From Plasmopara viticola (taxonomy: Eukaryota; Oomycota; Peronosporomycetes; Peronosporales; Peronosporaceae): a stretch of DNA of 64,000 nt. Where the stretch lies: positions 744,001 to 808,000 of the forward strand of contig MBPM02000010.1 of assembly GCA_001695595.3 (NCBI GenBank). Direction: 5' to 3'. Within the stretch, counting starts at the first letter, position 1. Every line of letters begins with the position of its first letter. Shown piece by piece: positions 43,741 through 54,341 of this stretch. The translations under genes and the position numbers were made by a program. The notes under the pieces were generated by a model. That model was not told the origin of the DNA. It saw nothing but the letters and a program-made list of their open reading frames with translations, and did not search any database.

Positions 43741-44640
43741 ACATCACAGTAGCTCCTTTAAGAAAAAAACGAAACAATTGCCTTTTTAATGGTACAAATT
43801 TACATTCACTAACATGGATTTGATTTTGTTGGAGGGGGAGAGTGCTAATTGGTGGACCGTTCGGCTACAGGAATTACATGAATGAAAAAAAGACATATTT
43901 AAGATTGCCGGACATGTTGACCGTGACTATTCAAATGAGCGTTTGTGGAAAATTGATACAAGCACGCGAGTGAGTCATTGCACCTAACGTAAAGAAGTGG
44001 TCAGACATTGCACAACCAAGCAGATGAAGCTTTTGTGTGACGTTAAAAAGCGTACATGCGCACTCATCCTCATTGTTATCGTTAGCCATTCATCCCTTTT
44101 GGATATTCGACTTGTGGATTCGATCGACCAGTAAAACGTTTGCCCTAAGTATAATATCGTACATCATCGCCAAGTGATTTTGATAGCGTCGGTATCTCCC
44201 GTCTATTGTCGTCAAATGAAACAATCTGGGTGTCACCACCAATGATTCATTGAAGACTGTTCTAGTGACACATTGTTCTGATGCTGCCACTGAAGAAGAG
44301 GGGGTATCACTAGTGAAATATAACCAGAATGACCCTTTATATTTGCATTATAAAACACTAGTAATAGAATATTAGGGGTGGTTGCAAAACTAGAGTAACA
44401 AAATTTCGAAGTTCTATGGTGACATCTGACATCGCTTTCTGCGCAGCGGATCTCAGCAACAGTAGTATCGCAGTAATGCATTGCACGGTATGTCTCACTC
44501 CTTGTGACACGACATAGTAAAGTATATGATGGAGGCATTTGATTTGTATGCCAAGGTCGTTAGAAACGATGTGGCAATTTATTGGGTAGCTCAGAATATT
44601 ATAAAGGGTAGGATCACGACGCATCTACTATCAAACGCTA
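43740..44640. repeat. Cassette block B (partial), block A and linker
   Basis: 43740-43920 is a shortened block B, ending at GTTGACCGTGACT. 43910-44290 is block A and 44290-44640 the linker, in the same order and orientation as 46690-48300. Confidence 0.75.
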
Positions 44641-45010
44641 TCGATCACTAGATTCATCACGGTACGTAGATCGACGACGGCAGTTGCATTTACACCAGTT
44701 GGGAGAGCTTAGTTTGTAGGGATTGACACGATTTGGCGCATGTCGAAGGTGACATTGACAACAGCTCCAGCAGCGTTGTGTCGAAACGTACCGTTCGCTG
44801 TTGGTCCAATTATTGGAGTTGGACGGGTCGTACTGTTATAGAGAGCATATCGATTCGGAGTGCCAGGGACACTGATTTTCAATAGCAGCACATACTGGAT
44901 CCCAGTATCAGCGCATTACCATTTGGCGGCATCTTTCAAGTTTGCACAAAATTAGGATTTTCCAAACTCCACTGCCAGTGTCACCCAATCAACAATGCCC
45001 CCTGGACCAC
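44640..45010 (-). pseudogene. PD-(D/E)XK/Uma2-like family, C-terminal fragment, copy 4
   Basis: Only the last about 110 codons remain: LLLKISVPGTPNRYALY and RPTPIIGPTANGTFRHN (44890-44790) match the intact member. The 5' half was lost near 45010, about 260 bp before the F-box/macro gene. Confidence 0.8.
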
Positions 45011-45270
45011 CGCTGACATTGAAATATGTGATTAGCTCTACAAAAAGTAGGCTCAGCTGGCGGTGTGAATGAGATCCTGGCATAGTGACGATTACATTGC
45101 CTAACCAATGACTATTGAGTGAGTGAGTGGCGATGTTTAGATGGGGGTCATAAGGATGGCTACTTGGAGTCAATTAGTGCAAAGGCTACTATTTACGATT
45201 TATTCCATTCTATTCTTTCTAACCAATCGCGTCGGGTTATTATCAATCTATCTTCTCACTTCAAAAAGAC

Positions 45271-46533
45271 ATGGCGACACCTTGCGATGAGAATGTGATG
45301 TTTAACCACGCCACCTTACCGCCCAGCGATACGCTAATGATCAAGCGTCCGCGTAATGCAAAGGAAGTCTCTAGTCGTAGAGCATGCATCCGTGTGTTTG
45401 ACGTAGAGACGCTGTTGCAAAGGCTGCTCCTACTGCTCGATTTGCCAACAGTAGGAAGCCTTCTCGAGGTGCTAGTAGCTGATGGTTCGTGGCGAAGTGT
45501 GTTGAGGGAAAATAAACTGTGGAAGAAAATGCTTTGGATACATTTTGGAGGGGATTTGCCGCCCATTGAGCAGCTTCATGTTGTTGCAGAACAGGAAGAG
45601 ACTGAAGAGGAGGAAGAGGAGGAACAAGAAGAAGAGGAGGAGGAGCAAGAAGAACCGGATCTCGTTGAAATTGTTGAGGCAAATATGGACATCGAAGAAG
45701 ACGATTCGTTGGTTGGAGAGGAGGGAGACGATGAGAATCAGAACTCGGACCCGGACATGGAAAGAAGCACTCGACCCGGGGCAGCGAACAGAGCAAAGCA
45801 GTCGTCACAAAATAGCACGGACGCTATCGCTAGATCGGTTGAAGTGCCTTCAGTTAATTGGATCAATGCAGGATCGAGTCAACTGGTACACGAGGCAGCA
45901 TGTTTTAATTTAAAGAACTTTTTGCGCTCTGCAGAGCAATTGGTGCACTTTCATGCTCACGTGCAGATTGTCCGTGGAGATCTAGGGACGATTCAGACTG
46001 TCGGCAACCAACAAATTGATGGACTAGCTTTTCCAACGGCTCCGTTCTTAAGAGACCCGCACACTGGTACAGCGTCGGTCATTTTTCGACGTGCAGGACA
46101 AGGACTGCGGGATTATGTGTCAACCTTAAATGTTCGACTTGATGTTGGGGAGGCTCATGCAACTCCTGGTTTCGATGCAGGGGTGGACCGTCTCATTCAC
46201 TGTGTGGGTCCCAACGGATTTAATCCACATTGTATGAGAGATTTGCAACAAACGTACAGGAGCGTCCTACAGTGCGTTCAAGCAGAGAAACTTAATTGTG
46301 TCGCTATGGCATCCATTTCCACTGGAAATATGGGCTTGCCCGTTGACACGGCAGCGTGGTATGCAACGTGTGCAATTCAGCGCTACATGCGCTCTACGGA
46401 GTGGACGGCAACACTTGCCATCGTGTGCCATGATGCAGACGTCTATGCAGCATTTGTTGAGAGCAAGACAAGGGTGATGAATGAGTTTAATGCAGAGAAT
46501 CTGCGCGTGACACCTCCGCTTCGAAATCGCTAA
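45271..46533 (+). CDS. F-box-like/macro-domain fusion protein
   Basis: The product is 420 residues. Residues about 53-95 (LLLLDLPTVGSLLEVL...WRSVLRENKLWKKMLWIHFGG) match the F-box pattern. Residues about 108-165 form a very acidic Glu-rich linker. Residues about 225-400 form a macro domain: VQIVRGDLGT (strand with Gly-Asp), FRRAGQGLRDYV, GEAHATPGF (about 293-301), RLIHCVGPNGFN and ASISTGNMGLP (about 347-357, the phosphate-binding loop type). Macro domains bind or hydrolyse ADP-ribose; the F-box would link a substrate to an SCF ubiquitin ligase. So a role in ADP-ribose-dependent protein turnover can be inferred, but catalysis is unproven. Start ATG at 45271, no lesions. It is the only intact copy of a family that otherwise occurs here as three fragments, and forms the cargo end of a cassette. 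Confidence 0.8.
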   Translation: MATPCDENVMFNHATLPPSDTLMIKRPRNAKEVSSRRACIRVFDVETLLQRLLLLLDLPTVGSLLEVLVADGSWRSVLRENKLWKKMLWIHFGGDLPPIEQLHVVAEQEETEEEEEEEQEEEEEEQEEPDLVEIVEANMDIEEDDSLVGEEGDDENQNSDPDMERSTRPGAANRAKQSSQNSTDAIARSVEVPSVNWINAGSSQLVHEAACFNLKNFLRSAEQLVHFHAHVQIVRGDLGTIQTVGNQQIDGLAFPTAPFLRDPHTGTASVIFRRAGQGLRDYVSTLNVRLDVGEAHATPGFDAGVDRLIHCVGPNGFNPHCMRDLQQTYRSVLQCVQAEKLNCVAMASISTGNMGLPVDTAAWYATCAIQRYMRSTEWTATLAIVCHDADVYAAFVESKTRVMNEFNAENLRVTPPLRNR

Positions 46534-46689
46534 GTCGTTGCAAAGGAACGATTGATTGTCATTGAATATCGTGTACGTTGCATATTTAAGTTTGGTCAAT
46601 TCTTGTATGCGAACCCAACCATAGTACTTCAGCGACTGTTTGAATAAAGTACTACAGACAATTTGTGTTTCCACTTCTAGTAGGATGCT

Positions 46690-47130
46690 ACTCTGCGGTT
46701 TCTCCCATACTAATGAAGAGTCACAGTGCGATCAAGTCACGTGGCAAGTCTAGTCAAAGGCGTTGCGGGTAGCCTCACGGGATCTGCAGACGTTTGCAAG
46801 ATCATTGCAGACTTTGCTAAGCACCTGAAAACAGAGTGACTCTTCCTTGATGAAGTTATCGCCTTTTCAATGGTCTCCAATAAGGAAAAAGTCACATTTA
46901 CGAATATGGTGGGAATCTTATTAAAAGGAGAGGATGCTACTAGACGCAGATTGGTGGAGCGTTACGACCATAGGAATCACATTAGTAAAAGTTTGAGGTT
47001 TTGAAAGTAATAAACACGTTGACCGTGACTGTGAGATCAATTCGAACATTGGTAACAAGAACGTTTCACTTGGTATTACATTTGGGGGGACAGACGTCAG
47101 CTCGAGGTATTTACAAGGTGCTCGTCAAAT
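46690..47130. repeat. Cassette block B (copy)
   Basis: Follows the macro gene 3' flank directly (CAGCGACTGTTTGAATAAAGTACTACAGAC). Plus-strand frame pieces include LTGSADVCKIIADFAKHL (about 46776-46830) and VGILLKGEDATR (about 46910-46945). It once coded for protein. Inverted copy at 52600-53040. Confidence 0.75.
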
Positions 47131-47624
47131 TTCCAAGAATTATTATAAAAGTAGTTTTCATTGGTTCCGTGTAAATCGGATCAATGTAATGTATTACGTT
47201 ATCGCGTTGCCAAGTTATGCACGTGCTAGGCTCAGTCTGGCTAGTCCACGGCATAGAGTGGTGTCCGCATACGTCGGGTCTCGTTCGGCGGGCAGTGCAG
47301 CCAGCACCGAGGTCGTGAGGGTCTTCCATTATTTTGCTTAGCTCTGACTTGGTAAGAGCCCAGGTGGCGCCCGGTGCTGGAGACCGTCGCGTCGAGGGTG
47401 AGACTCGTTAGAGACCTGTAGATGCCCGAGAGCACCTGCCCGAAGCGCGCGAGCATTTAGCCCCCGCGCTTGGAAGGAGGGCGTCACCCCAACCTTTTCC
47501 AAGCTAATAGATATTGTATTGCTTAATATTCGTTGACTACAGTTACAGAATATTTTTCGCTCTTTATGAACCAAAGCTGACAATAACAAACCCTAGTTTT
47601 TTCACTGGCAGTAAGTATGTACTC
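47131..47624. mobile_element. About 495-bp insertion with the GC-rich dispersed repeat (copy 2)
   Basis: Compared with the uninterrupted junction at 52560-52610, where a TTTACAATGTTCTCGAGC-like sequence is continuous, about 495 bp is inserted here, with CTCG on both sides. Its core (47190-47489) is nearly identical to 8672-8962. No intact gene. Confidence 0.7.
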
Positions 47625-48300
47625 GAGCCACTGGGGCGAGTACAAATTGCAAATGAGCGTCTGTGTAAAAATGAAACACTGGACACCAAGCACTCGATTG
47701 AGTCGTTTCGCCTCACGGAGAGTAGCGGTCGGACATTGCACAAACAAGCAGACGAGGCTTCTGCGTGTCTTTATAAAGCGTACAAGCACATTCATCCTCA
47801 GTGTTACCATGACGTTACCTAATAAGATCTTCGACTTGTGGACTCGATCGACCAGCACTCCATTTGCTCTTGGTACTATATAGCACATCATCCGACCATG
47901 TGACTTCACTAGCCTCAGTATTTCCCGTCTATTGCCATTAGATGTAGTGTCACTTTTGATGACTCTTCATGTGACACATTGTTATGATGGGTATCAGTTG
48001 TGGAATATAACTTCAATCTATGCAAATGACATAATGACACCTCTTGTACAAGTTATAGAAAATTATACTAGAATACTAGGAGTGGTAGTGAAAATAATTA
48101 AACAATAAAAGAGTCGGAGGGGCATCCCAACGAGACTTAGCAAAAGTGAGTATCAGTGCAATGCAATGCACGTTGCGTCACATTCGTAGTAACACAACTG
48201 CTTTAGAGGTCGTTCGAAGCGATGTATTCATATATGGGGTAGCTTAGTATATTTTAAACGGTAAGGTCACGACGCATCTTCAAACCAAGGCTACAGATCT
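47617..48300. repeat. Cassette block A and linker (copy)
   Basis: Block A runs about 47617-47990, the linker about 47990-48300. Same order as at 43910-44640 and inverted at 51840-52570. Confidence 0.8.
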
Positions 48301-49150
48301 CTTCATTCATCGCGGTTTGTAGATCGACAACGGCGGTTGCATTAACACCAGTTGGGAGACTTGGTTCGCAGGGATTGACAAGGTTCGACGCATGTCGAAG
48401 GTGACATTGGCAGCAGCCTTAGCAGCGTTGTGTCGAAATATTCCTCTCGCTGTTGGTCTAATTCTTGGGGTAGAATGGGTCGTACTGTCAAAGAGAGCAT
48501 ATCAAATCTGAGTACCGGGGACACTGATTTTTGATATCTGGATCTCAACATACCCGCACCACCATCTGACAGCATCTCTCAGACTTGCCCAAGATTGAGA
48601 TCTCCCAACCTCCACTGCCAGTGTCACTCAATGAGCAATGGTACGAGGTGCCGGTGGCGGTGTTCGGAGAGGCGTAGATCCCATCGGGTCAAATGTCGCA
48701 TCGGCCTTTTTTTGGGTTGGCAGCTTTTCTCGCGGTCTTCGAGCCACCACTTGCAACCTCGAAATCATTTTCTGATGCACGATTGAACAGCTGCTCGAAA
48801 GACCGCGGAGTGCTTTCATGCACTATGGTTGGCAATTCGATGATCGAAATATGCCCATTTTTGCGGTCGAGACAAATCGAAGCGCGTTCCGCAGTCCTTC
48901 ACTATCCCCGACGTACTCATGAAAAGCATTTCCAATAACCCTGTTATAAACGACGAGCGGCTCGATTTCGTCGTCATCTTTATCGAAATAACCCGCAACG
49001 AGTTCAAGGAACTCCGCATTGATGATGCCGCGGATTTCACCGGCGGTATTTGAAGTCGTCGTGCTTGCTGCAACAGTCAATTTTGGCCGTACCACGTCAT
49101 GTATTGCGCTGGAAGAACAATGCAGATCTTGGTCGCAGCGTGCGCTCACT
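48300..49150 (-). pseudogene. PD-(D/E)XK/Uma2-like family, degenerate copy 5
   Basis: Nearly full length. EIRGIINAEFLELVAGYFDKDDDEIEP (from about 49030, cited only as a match) and NAFHEYVGDSEGLRNALRF agree with the intact copy. A frameshift follows in the SIVDLPTKV region, then QKKADATFDPMGSTP and RPILPQ-type remnants in other frames. It is head to head with the intact gene at 49418; about 345 bp separates the two start regions. Confidence 0.85.
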
Positions 49151-49417
49151 TTTTCTACCTTGCCGACAGGATGGTTTTTTAAGTTTTATTGTATATTTAT
49201 TGACTTGGTGTGTAGATGTCAATCTAGCGCAATCCCCGTCGCAGCTTGCGCACATTCTCATTTCTCGAGTAAAGCGAACCGGTTTCCATGGTACCCTTTC
49301 TCATTGGGAAAAGAAACAACGGATTGAAAAACGAGCGCTTACTGCGACGGAGATTCGTATACTTCTTCAAGCGCAATATACGACGTGGTGCGGCCAAGAT
49401 CAATTGTCGCAGCAAGC

Positions 49418-50203
49418 ATGACGCCTTTAAGAACCGTCGCTGAAATTCGCGGCGTCATGAATGCGCTGAAGCTCGATGATGTAGCGAGTTATTTCGACAA
49501 AGACGACGAAGTCGACCCATACGTCGTTTGTGACAGAGTTTCTGTACATGCCTTCAATGAGTACGTCGGGGATGGCGAAGGCCTGCGGATTGCGCTTCGA
49601 TTTCTCGACCTCAACAATGGGCGTATTTCGATTGTCGACCTCCCAACCAAAGTGCATGAGAGTACTGCAGTAGAATTTACGAAAAAATTCTTCCGTGCGG
49701 CAGGAAATGACGACAAGATTGCAGGTGGTGGCTCGATGACCGCGAGAAGAGCTGCCAACCCGAACAAGGAAGCCGATGCGACATTTGGTCCAAAGGGATC
49801 TACGCCTCTCCGAACACCGCCACCTACACCTCGCACCATCGCTGATTGGGTGACACTGGCAGTGGAGATTGGGAGATCTCAATCTTGGTCAAGTCTGACA
49901 GATGCTGCCAGATGGTGGTGCGGTTATGCTGGGATCCAGTATGTGTTGCTACTGAAAATCAGTGCCCCTGGCACTCAGATTCGATATGCTCTCTATGACA
50001 GTACGACCCGTCCGACTCCAACAATTAGACCAACAGCGAGTGGAAATTTTCGACACAACGCTGCTGGAGCTGCTGTCAATGTCACCTTTGACATGCGCCG
50101 AATCTTGTCAATCCCTGCGAACCAAGCTCTCCCAATTAGTGTAAATGCAACCGCCGTTGTTGATTTACGTACCGTGATGAATCTAGTGATCGATAGCCTT
50201 TGA
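49418..50203 (+). CDS. PD-(D/E)XK/Uma2-like nuclease-fold protein, intact copy 6
   Basis: The product is 261 residues from the ATG at 49418; the frame is open further upstream (from about 49328) without ATG, so an upstream exon is possible. The core fits the Uma2-type restriction-endonuclease-like fold: an N-terminal helical region, VDLPTKVHEST, D120 in NKEADATFGP, E150 in WVTLAVEIGRS (Glu-x-Gly rather than Glu-x-Lys), an amphipathic helix (SLTDAARWW), and K180 at the end of the strand GIQYVLLLK. The C-terminal part (about 195-261) is Thr/Pro-rich and then returns to VVDLRTVM. Bacterial Uma2 proteins are often near transposons; the function here is unknown. DNA cleavage or a role in moving the cassette is possible but unproven. 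It is the only unbroken one of at least eight copies. Confidence 0.65.
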   Translation: MTPLRTVAEIRGVMNALKLDDVASYFDKDDEVDPYVVCDRVSVHAFNEYVGDGEGLRIALRFLDLNNGRISIVDLPTKVHESTAVEFTKKFFRAAGNDDKIAGGGSMTARRAANPNKEADATFGPKGSTPLRTPPPTPRTIADWVTLAVEIGRSQSWSSLTDAARWWCGYAGIQYVLLLKISAPGTQIRYALYDSTTRPTPTIRPTASGNFRHNAAGAAVNVTFDMRRILSIPANQALPISVNATAVVDLRTVMNLVIDSL

Positions 50204-50399
50204 TAGTAGATGCGTCGTGATCTTACAGTTTATAGTAACTGAGTTCTCCTTTGAATGACTACTTGAACGAAAATTCAATTGTTTCACACAAAAAAGCAGA
50301 TAATTGACACACCGGGCACTGATTAAATGCTATTCTACAACCATTGAGAGAAAAGCGGATAGCACAATGTCAGACGTCACCACCATGATTTTGCTATAA

Positions 50400-50640
50400 A
50401 CCCTGCTTACCGAGCCGTGCGCAAACGTCTCTTCAAGAATTTACCCAACTTGAATATGCAACTCGATGAACAATGAATTGCAGTGACTGGGCGATTTCGA
50501 AGCGAAGGTGTCGCGCGAAAATTCTCTGCACTAAGCCTTTTCATCCCCCTTGTCTTGCTCTCAACAAAAGTAGCATAGACGTCTGCGTCGAAGCACACGA
50601 TGGCAAAATTTCTTTCGGACCGGTACGTTAGGTGCATGTA
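50400..50640 (-). pseudogene. Macro-domain gene fragment (3' end), copy 3
   Basis: Minus-strand pieces FAIVCFDADVYATFVESKT and the ATPSLRNR end match residues 383-420 of the intact F-box/macro protein. A stop codon change extends the frame past the usual end. It is convergent with the intact Uma2-like gene, with blocks A and B deleted between them. Confidence 0.8.
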
Positions 50641-50859
50641 CGGCTAGATTGCACACATTACAAACCACGCAGTGGAGTGAACTGGCAAGCCCATGACCTG
50701 TTTTGAAGTGTAAGCTCAAAACTATTCATTTTTTTCCCGGCTTCTTTTCCCAATGCAGCAGTCACTGCAGATTAATTGTTTATCGAGTTGCATATTCAAG
50801 TTTGGTCAACTCTTGCAGAGATGTTTTCGCAGGGTTCAGGAACCAGCGTAGTAAGAATG

Positions 50860-51000
50860 ATTTTAAACTTATTTATTGACTTGGTCTTGTGTCAATCTAG
50901 AGCAATCCCCGTCGCAGCTATCGCACATTCTCTTGATTTCTCGTGTTGAGCGAACCAACGGATTGAAAATTGAGCGCCTACTGCGACGGAGATCCGTATA
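50860..51000. repeat. Repeated 5' flank of the Uma2-like genes
   Basis: Matches 49190-49400 (TTTATTGACTTGGT, CAATCCCCGTCGCAGCT, TACTGCGACGGAGATCCGTATA). The conservation of the flank among copies suggests it contains the promoter or an upstream exon. Confidence 0.6.
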
Positions 51001-51837
51001 GTTCTTCCAGCGTGATATACGACGTAGTACGGCCAAGATCAAATGCCGCAGCAAGCATGACGACTTCAAAAACCGAAAGTGAAATTAACGGCGTCATCGA
51101 TGCGCCTAATCTTGAAGTGGTTGCGACTTATCTCGATAAAAATGACGACGAAATCAACCCGTTTGTTGTTTGTGGGGGAGTTTCCATAAGTGCATTTAAT
51201 GAGTACGTCGGGGATTGTGAAGGACTGCGGATCGCGCTTCGATTTCTTGACCTCAACAATGGGCTGTAGATCATCCAACTAAAGTGCATGAAAGTACTGC
51301 GGTAGAATTTACGCGCGAGTTCCAAGCTGCATCGGGAAATGGGCGCGAAGTTGTAGGTAGTGGCTCGATGACCGCGAGAAGAGCTGTCAACCCGAACAAG
51401 GAAGCGATGCGACATTTGGTCCGAAGAGATCTACGTCTCTTCGAACACCGCCACCGGCACCTCGCACCATCGCTGATTGGGTGACACTGGCAGTGGAGGT
51501 TGGAAGATCTCAATCTTGGCCAAGTCTGACAGAAGGTGCCAGATGGTGGTGCGGTTATGCTGGGATCCAGTATGTGTTGCTTTTGAAAAATAGTGTTCCT
51601 GGCACTCAGATTCGATATGCTCTCTATGACAGTACGACCCGTCCGACTCCAACAATAAGACCAAAAGCGAGTAAAACATTTCGACACAACGCTGCTGGAG
51701 CTGCTGTCAATGTCACCTTCGACATGCGCCGAATCTTGTCAATCCCTGCGAACCAAGCTCTCCCAATTGGTGTGAATGCAACCGCCGTCGTGGATCTACG
51801 AACCGTGATGAATGAAGTGATTGATAGCCTTCGATAG
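51000..51837 (+). pseudogene. PD-(D/E)XK/Uma2-like family, frameshifted copy 7
   Basis: Nearly complete. Compared with the intact copy, about 11 bases are missing at 51254 (after CTCAACAATGGGC), giving a stop, and one base is missing in GAAGCGATGCG (about 51402). The 3' part with WVTLAVEVGRS and RPTPTIRPKAS is intact in a different frame. It is followed by linker, block A, block B and the minus-strand macro pseudogene at 53100-53600, so the cassette is complete in outline. Confidence 0.85.
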
Positions 51838-51839
51838 AA

Positions 51840-52195
51840 GATGCGTCGTGATTTTACCGTTTTTAATTTACTGAGCTAACCGTTATATGACTATATCGCT
51901 TCGACTGACCTTGGCATACGAATTTGATTGCCTCAAAGCGGAATCGTTTTGCACTATCTTCTTCACTAAAAAAGCAGTTGTGTTACAACAATGTGACGCA
52001 ACGAGGGTCGCATTGATGTGATACTGCTTTTGCTGAGTTACGTTGGGATGCATATCAAACTTTTTTAATGTTTAATTATTTCCACTACCACCCCAAGTTA
52101 TCTCGTGTGATTGTTTATAACTTGTACAAGAGATGTCATTATGTCATTAGTATAGATTGAAGTTATCTTCCACTATTGCTTACTCCTCGACAACA
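51840..52195 (+). repeat. Cassette linker (copy)
   Basis: The segment after the Uma2-like pseudogene, inverted match to 47990-48300. Confidence 0.7.
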
Positions 52196-52605
52196 TAATA
52201 ATTATCTATCACTTGAAGAGTCATCAAAAGTGACACCACATCTCATGACAAAAGACGAAGTACTGAGGCTAGTGAAGTCACTTGGCGATGATGTGCTACA
52301 TTGTGCTAAGGGCAAATGGATTGCTGGTCGATCGAGTCCGCAAGTCGAAGATCTAAAAGGCTTTTCGAGTGACGTCACGGTAATTTTAAGGATGAATGCG
52401 CTTGCACGCTTTATAAAGCTACGCAGTAACTTCGTCTGCGTCTTTGTGCAATGTCCGACCGCAAATCTTCGTGAGGTGAACCGTCTCAATCGCGTGCTTG
52501 GTGTCTGGTGTTTAATTTTCTTACAGACGCTCATTTGCACTTTGGTCTCGCCCCAGTAGCTCGAGAACATTGTAAATACCTCGAGCTGACGTCTGTCCGC
52601 CCAAA
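52195..52605. repeat. Cassette block A (copy, best preserved)
   Basis: A 127-codon plus frame (52176-52559) stays open here, and a minus-strand frame of similar length overlaps it, which argues that neither need be a gene. The end near 52560-52605 carries CTCGAGAACATTG...CCTCGAGCTGACG, the uninterrupted junction used to recognise the insertion at 47131. Confidence 0.75.
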
Positions 52606-53100
52606 TCTGATACCAATTAAAATGTTCATTTTAGAATGTTTAAATCGAAGTCACAGTAAAGGTCAACGTGTTCAGCAAATTCAAAACTAAAATTTTCGAT
52701 GATGCGATTCGTGTGGTCGCAACGCTCCAACAATTTGCTCTCTAGTGGTAGCACTCTTCCCTTTTAACGCAATCAAAGCCATGTTAGAGAGTGTAAGTTC
52801 TCCCTTAAAGGAGACCATTGAAAAGGCGATAGCTTCATCAAGGAGGCGTCACTCTGTTTTCAAGTGCTTAGGAAAGTCTGCAATGTTCTTTTAAACGTCT
52901 GCAGATCCCGTGAGGTTACCCGCAAGGCCATTGACTAGACTGGCCATGTAACAAGATCGCACAGTGACTCTATATTAGTATAGGAAAGACCGCAAAGTAG
53001 TATACTACTAACAGTAGTAGAACAAATGGTCTGTACTACTCAATTCCAACAGTCGCTAAAGTAGAATGGTTGAATTCGCGTACAAAAATTGACCCAACTT
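52605..53100. repeat. Cassette block B (copy, inverted)
   Basis: Inverted match to 46690-47060, followed directly by the 3' flank of the macro pseudogene. Confidence 0.75.
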
Positions 53101-53104
53101 AAAT

Positions 53105-53610
53105 ATGCAACGTGCACGATACTCAGTAGACAACCAAGCGTTTCTTTGCAACGACTCACCAATTTTGAAGCGGAGGTGTCACGCGCAGATTCTCATCATT
53201 AAACTCATCCGTCACCCTTGTCTTGCTCTCAACAAAAGCTGCATAGACGTCTGCATCATGGCACACGATAACAAGTTCCCGTTCACTTCGTAGAGCGCAT
53301 GTAGCGCTGAATTGCACACGCTGCATGCCTCGCTACCGTGTCAACGGGTAAGTCCATATACCCAGTAGAAATAGATGCCATAGCGACACAATTGAGACTT
53401 CATGCTCGAACGCACTGTAGGACGCTCCTGTACGTCCGTTAGAATTTTTCATACAAAATGGATTAAATCTATTGGGATGCACACAGTGAATAAAACGGCC
53501 TACACCTGCATCAAAACCACAAGTTGCATGAAACTCCCCAATATCAAGTCGAACTTTTGTGGTTGACAGATAATCCCGCAGTCCTTGTCCAAGGAGCAAG
53601 GTGGTTTCAT
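53105..53610 (-). pseudogene. F-box/macro gene, C-terminal half pseudogene, copy 4
   Basis: Minus strand: GQGLRDYLSTTKVRLDIGEFHATCGFDAG (53600 leftwards, cited as match), then a deletion and frameshift near 53440, then remains of the end with SLLNHS/TPPLQNW-like decay near 53160. The N-terminal F-box half is absent; the copy stops near 53600. Confidence 0.8.
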
Positions 53611-53954
53611 TCCAAGCTTTTCATTTCTTGTACCCTTTAGAATCCCGCTCACTAGCAATCTGCTTCGTCAAGGTTTCGCTGACTCCGAAAACAGCTCGTT
53701 CCTCTCGTAGTGATTTTATTGATATCTTCGGTGACGGTCTCTACGTCAAACTTCGCCAAATTGGAATTCAATCACACGCATATTTTGTCATCAGGTAGAT
53801 TTGACTCCGAGGCTTCGGATCAATGTAATCACACTATTTTCTTTATTAATCGTCTTTTGTTGCAGACTAGCTTACACTGCTTGCATTCGATTCAATTAAT
53901 GAGCACATTGCATGGGACTGAATTGGTGTAATTCTTTATTTTATTAATAGTTGC

Positions 53955-54235
53955 AGAGGGTGGCTTGATGACCGTGAGAAGAGCCGCCAACTCGAACAAG
54001 GAGCCCAATGCGACATTTGGTCCGATGATATCTACGCCCAACCAAACATCGGCACCGGCACCTCGAACCCATGCAAATTGGGTGATATTGGCAGTGGGAG
54101 TCGAAAAATCTCAACCTTGGGCAAGTCCAAGAGATGCTGCCAGATGATGGTGGTGCGATTATGCTTGAATCCAGTATGCGCTGCTATATAAAATCAGCGC
54201 TCCTGGCACTCAACTTTAATATGCTTTTTATTTCG
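53955..54235 (+). pseudogene. PD-(D/E)XK/Uma2-like family, fragment copy 8
   Basis: Contains RRAANSNKEPNATFGP (the conserved Asp is Asn here), WVILAVGVEKSQPW (Glu is Gly) and a frameshifted continuation. Closest in arrangement to the fragment at 29440-29652. Confidence 0.75.
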
Positions 54236-54276
54236 ATTGATATCACATTTGGGAAACAGATTCCAGATGTGACTCG

Positions 54277-54341
54277 GACCAGTAGCTCAAGCATCTCGTA
54301 ATCACCTTGAGCTGATTACGAGGTGCTCGAGCTACTGGGGC
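54277..54341. repeat. Hairpin-forming palindrome at block A edge, copy 2
   Basis: CCAGTAGCTCAAGCATCTCGTAATCA pairs with TGATTACGAGGTGCTCGAGCTACTGG across a loop of about 9 bases, with few mismatches. Same place relative to block A as at 29728. Confidence 0.75.

Noticed and set aside
45590..45660. Glu-rich run as simple-sequence repeat only
   Set aside because: It is in frame within an intact gene between two recognisable domains, so it is kept as the acidic linker of the protein.
52176..52570. Overlapping 122-127-codon frames on both strands in block A
   Set aside because: Both stay open over the same stretch, and other copies of block A have stops in both; no domain recognised.
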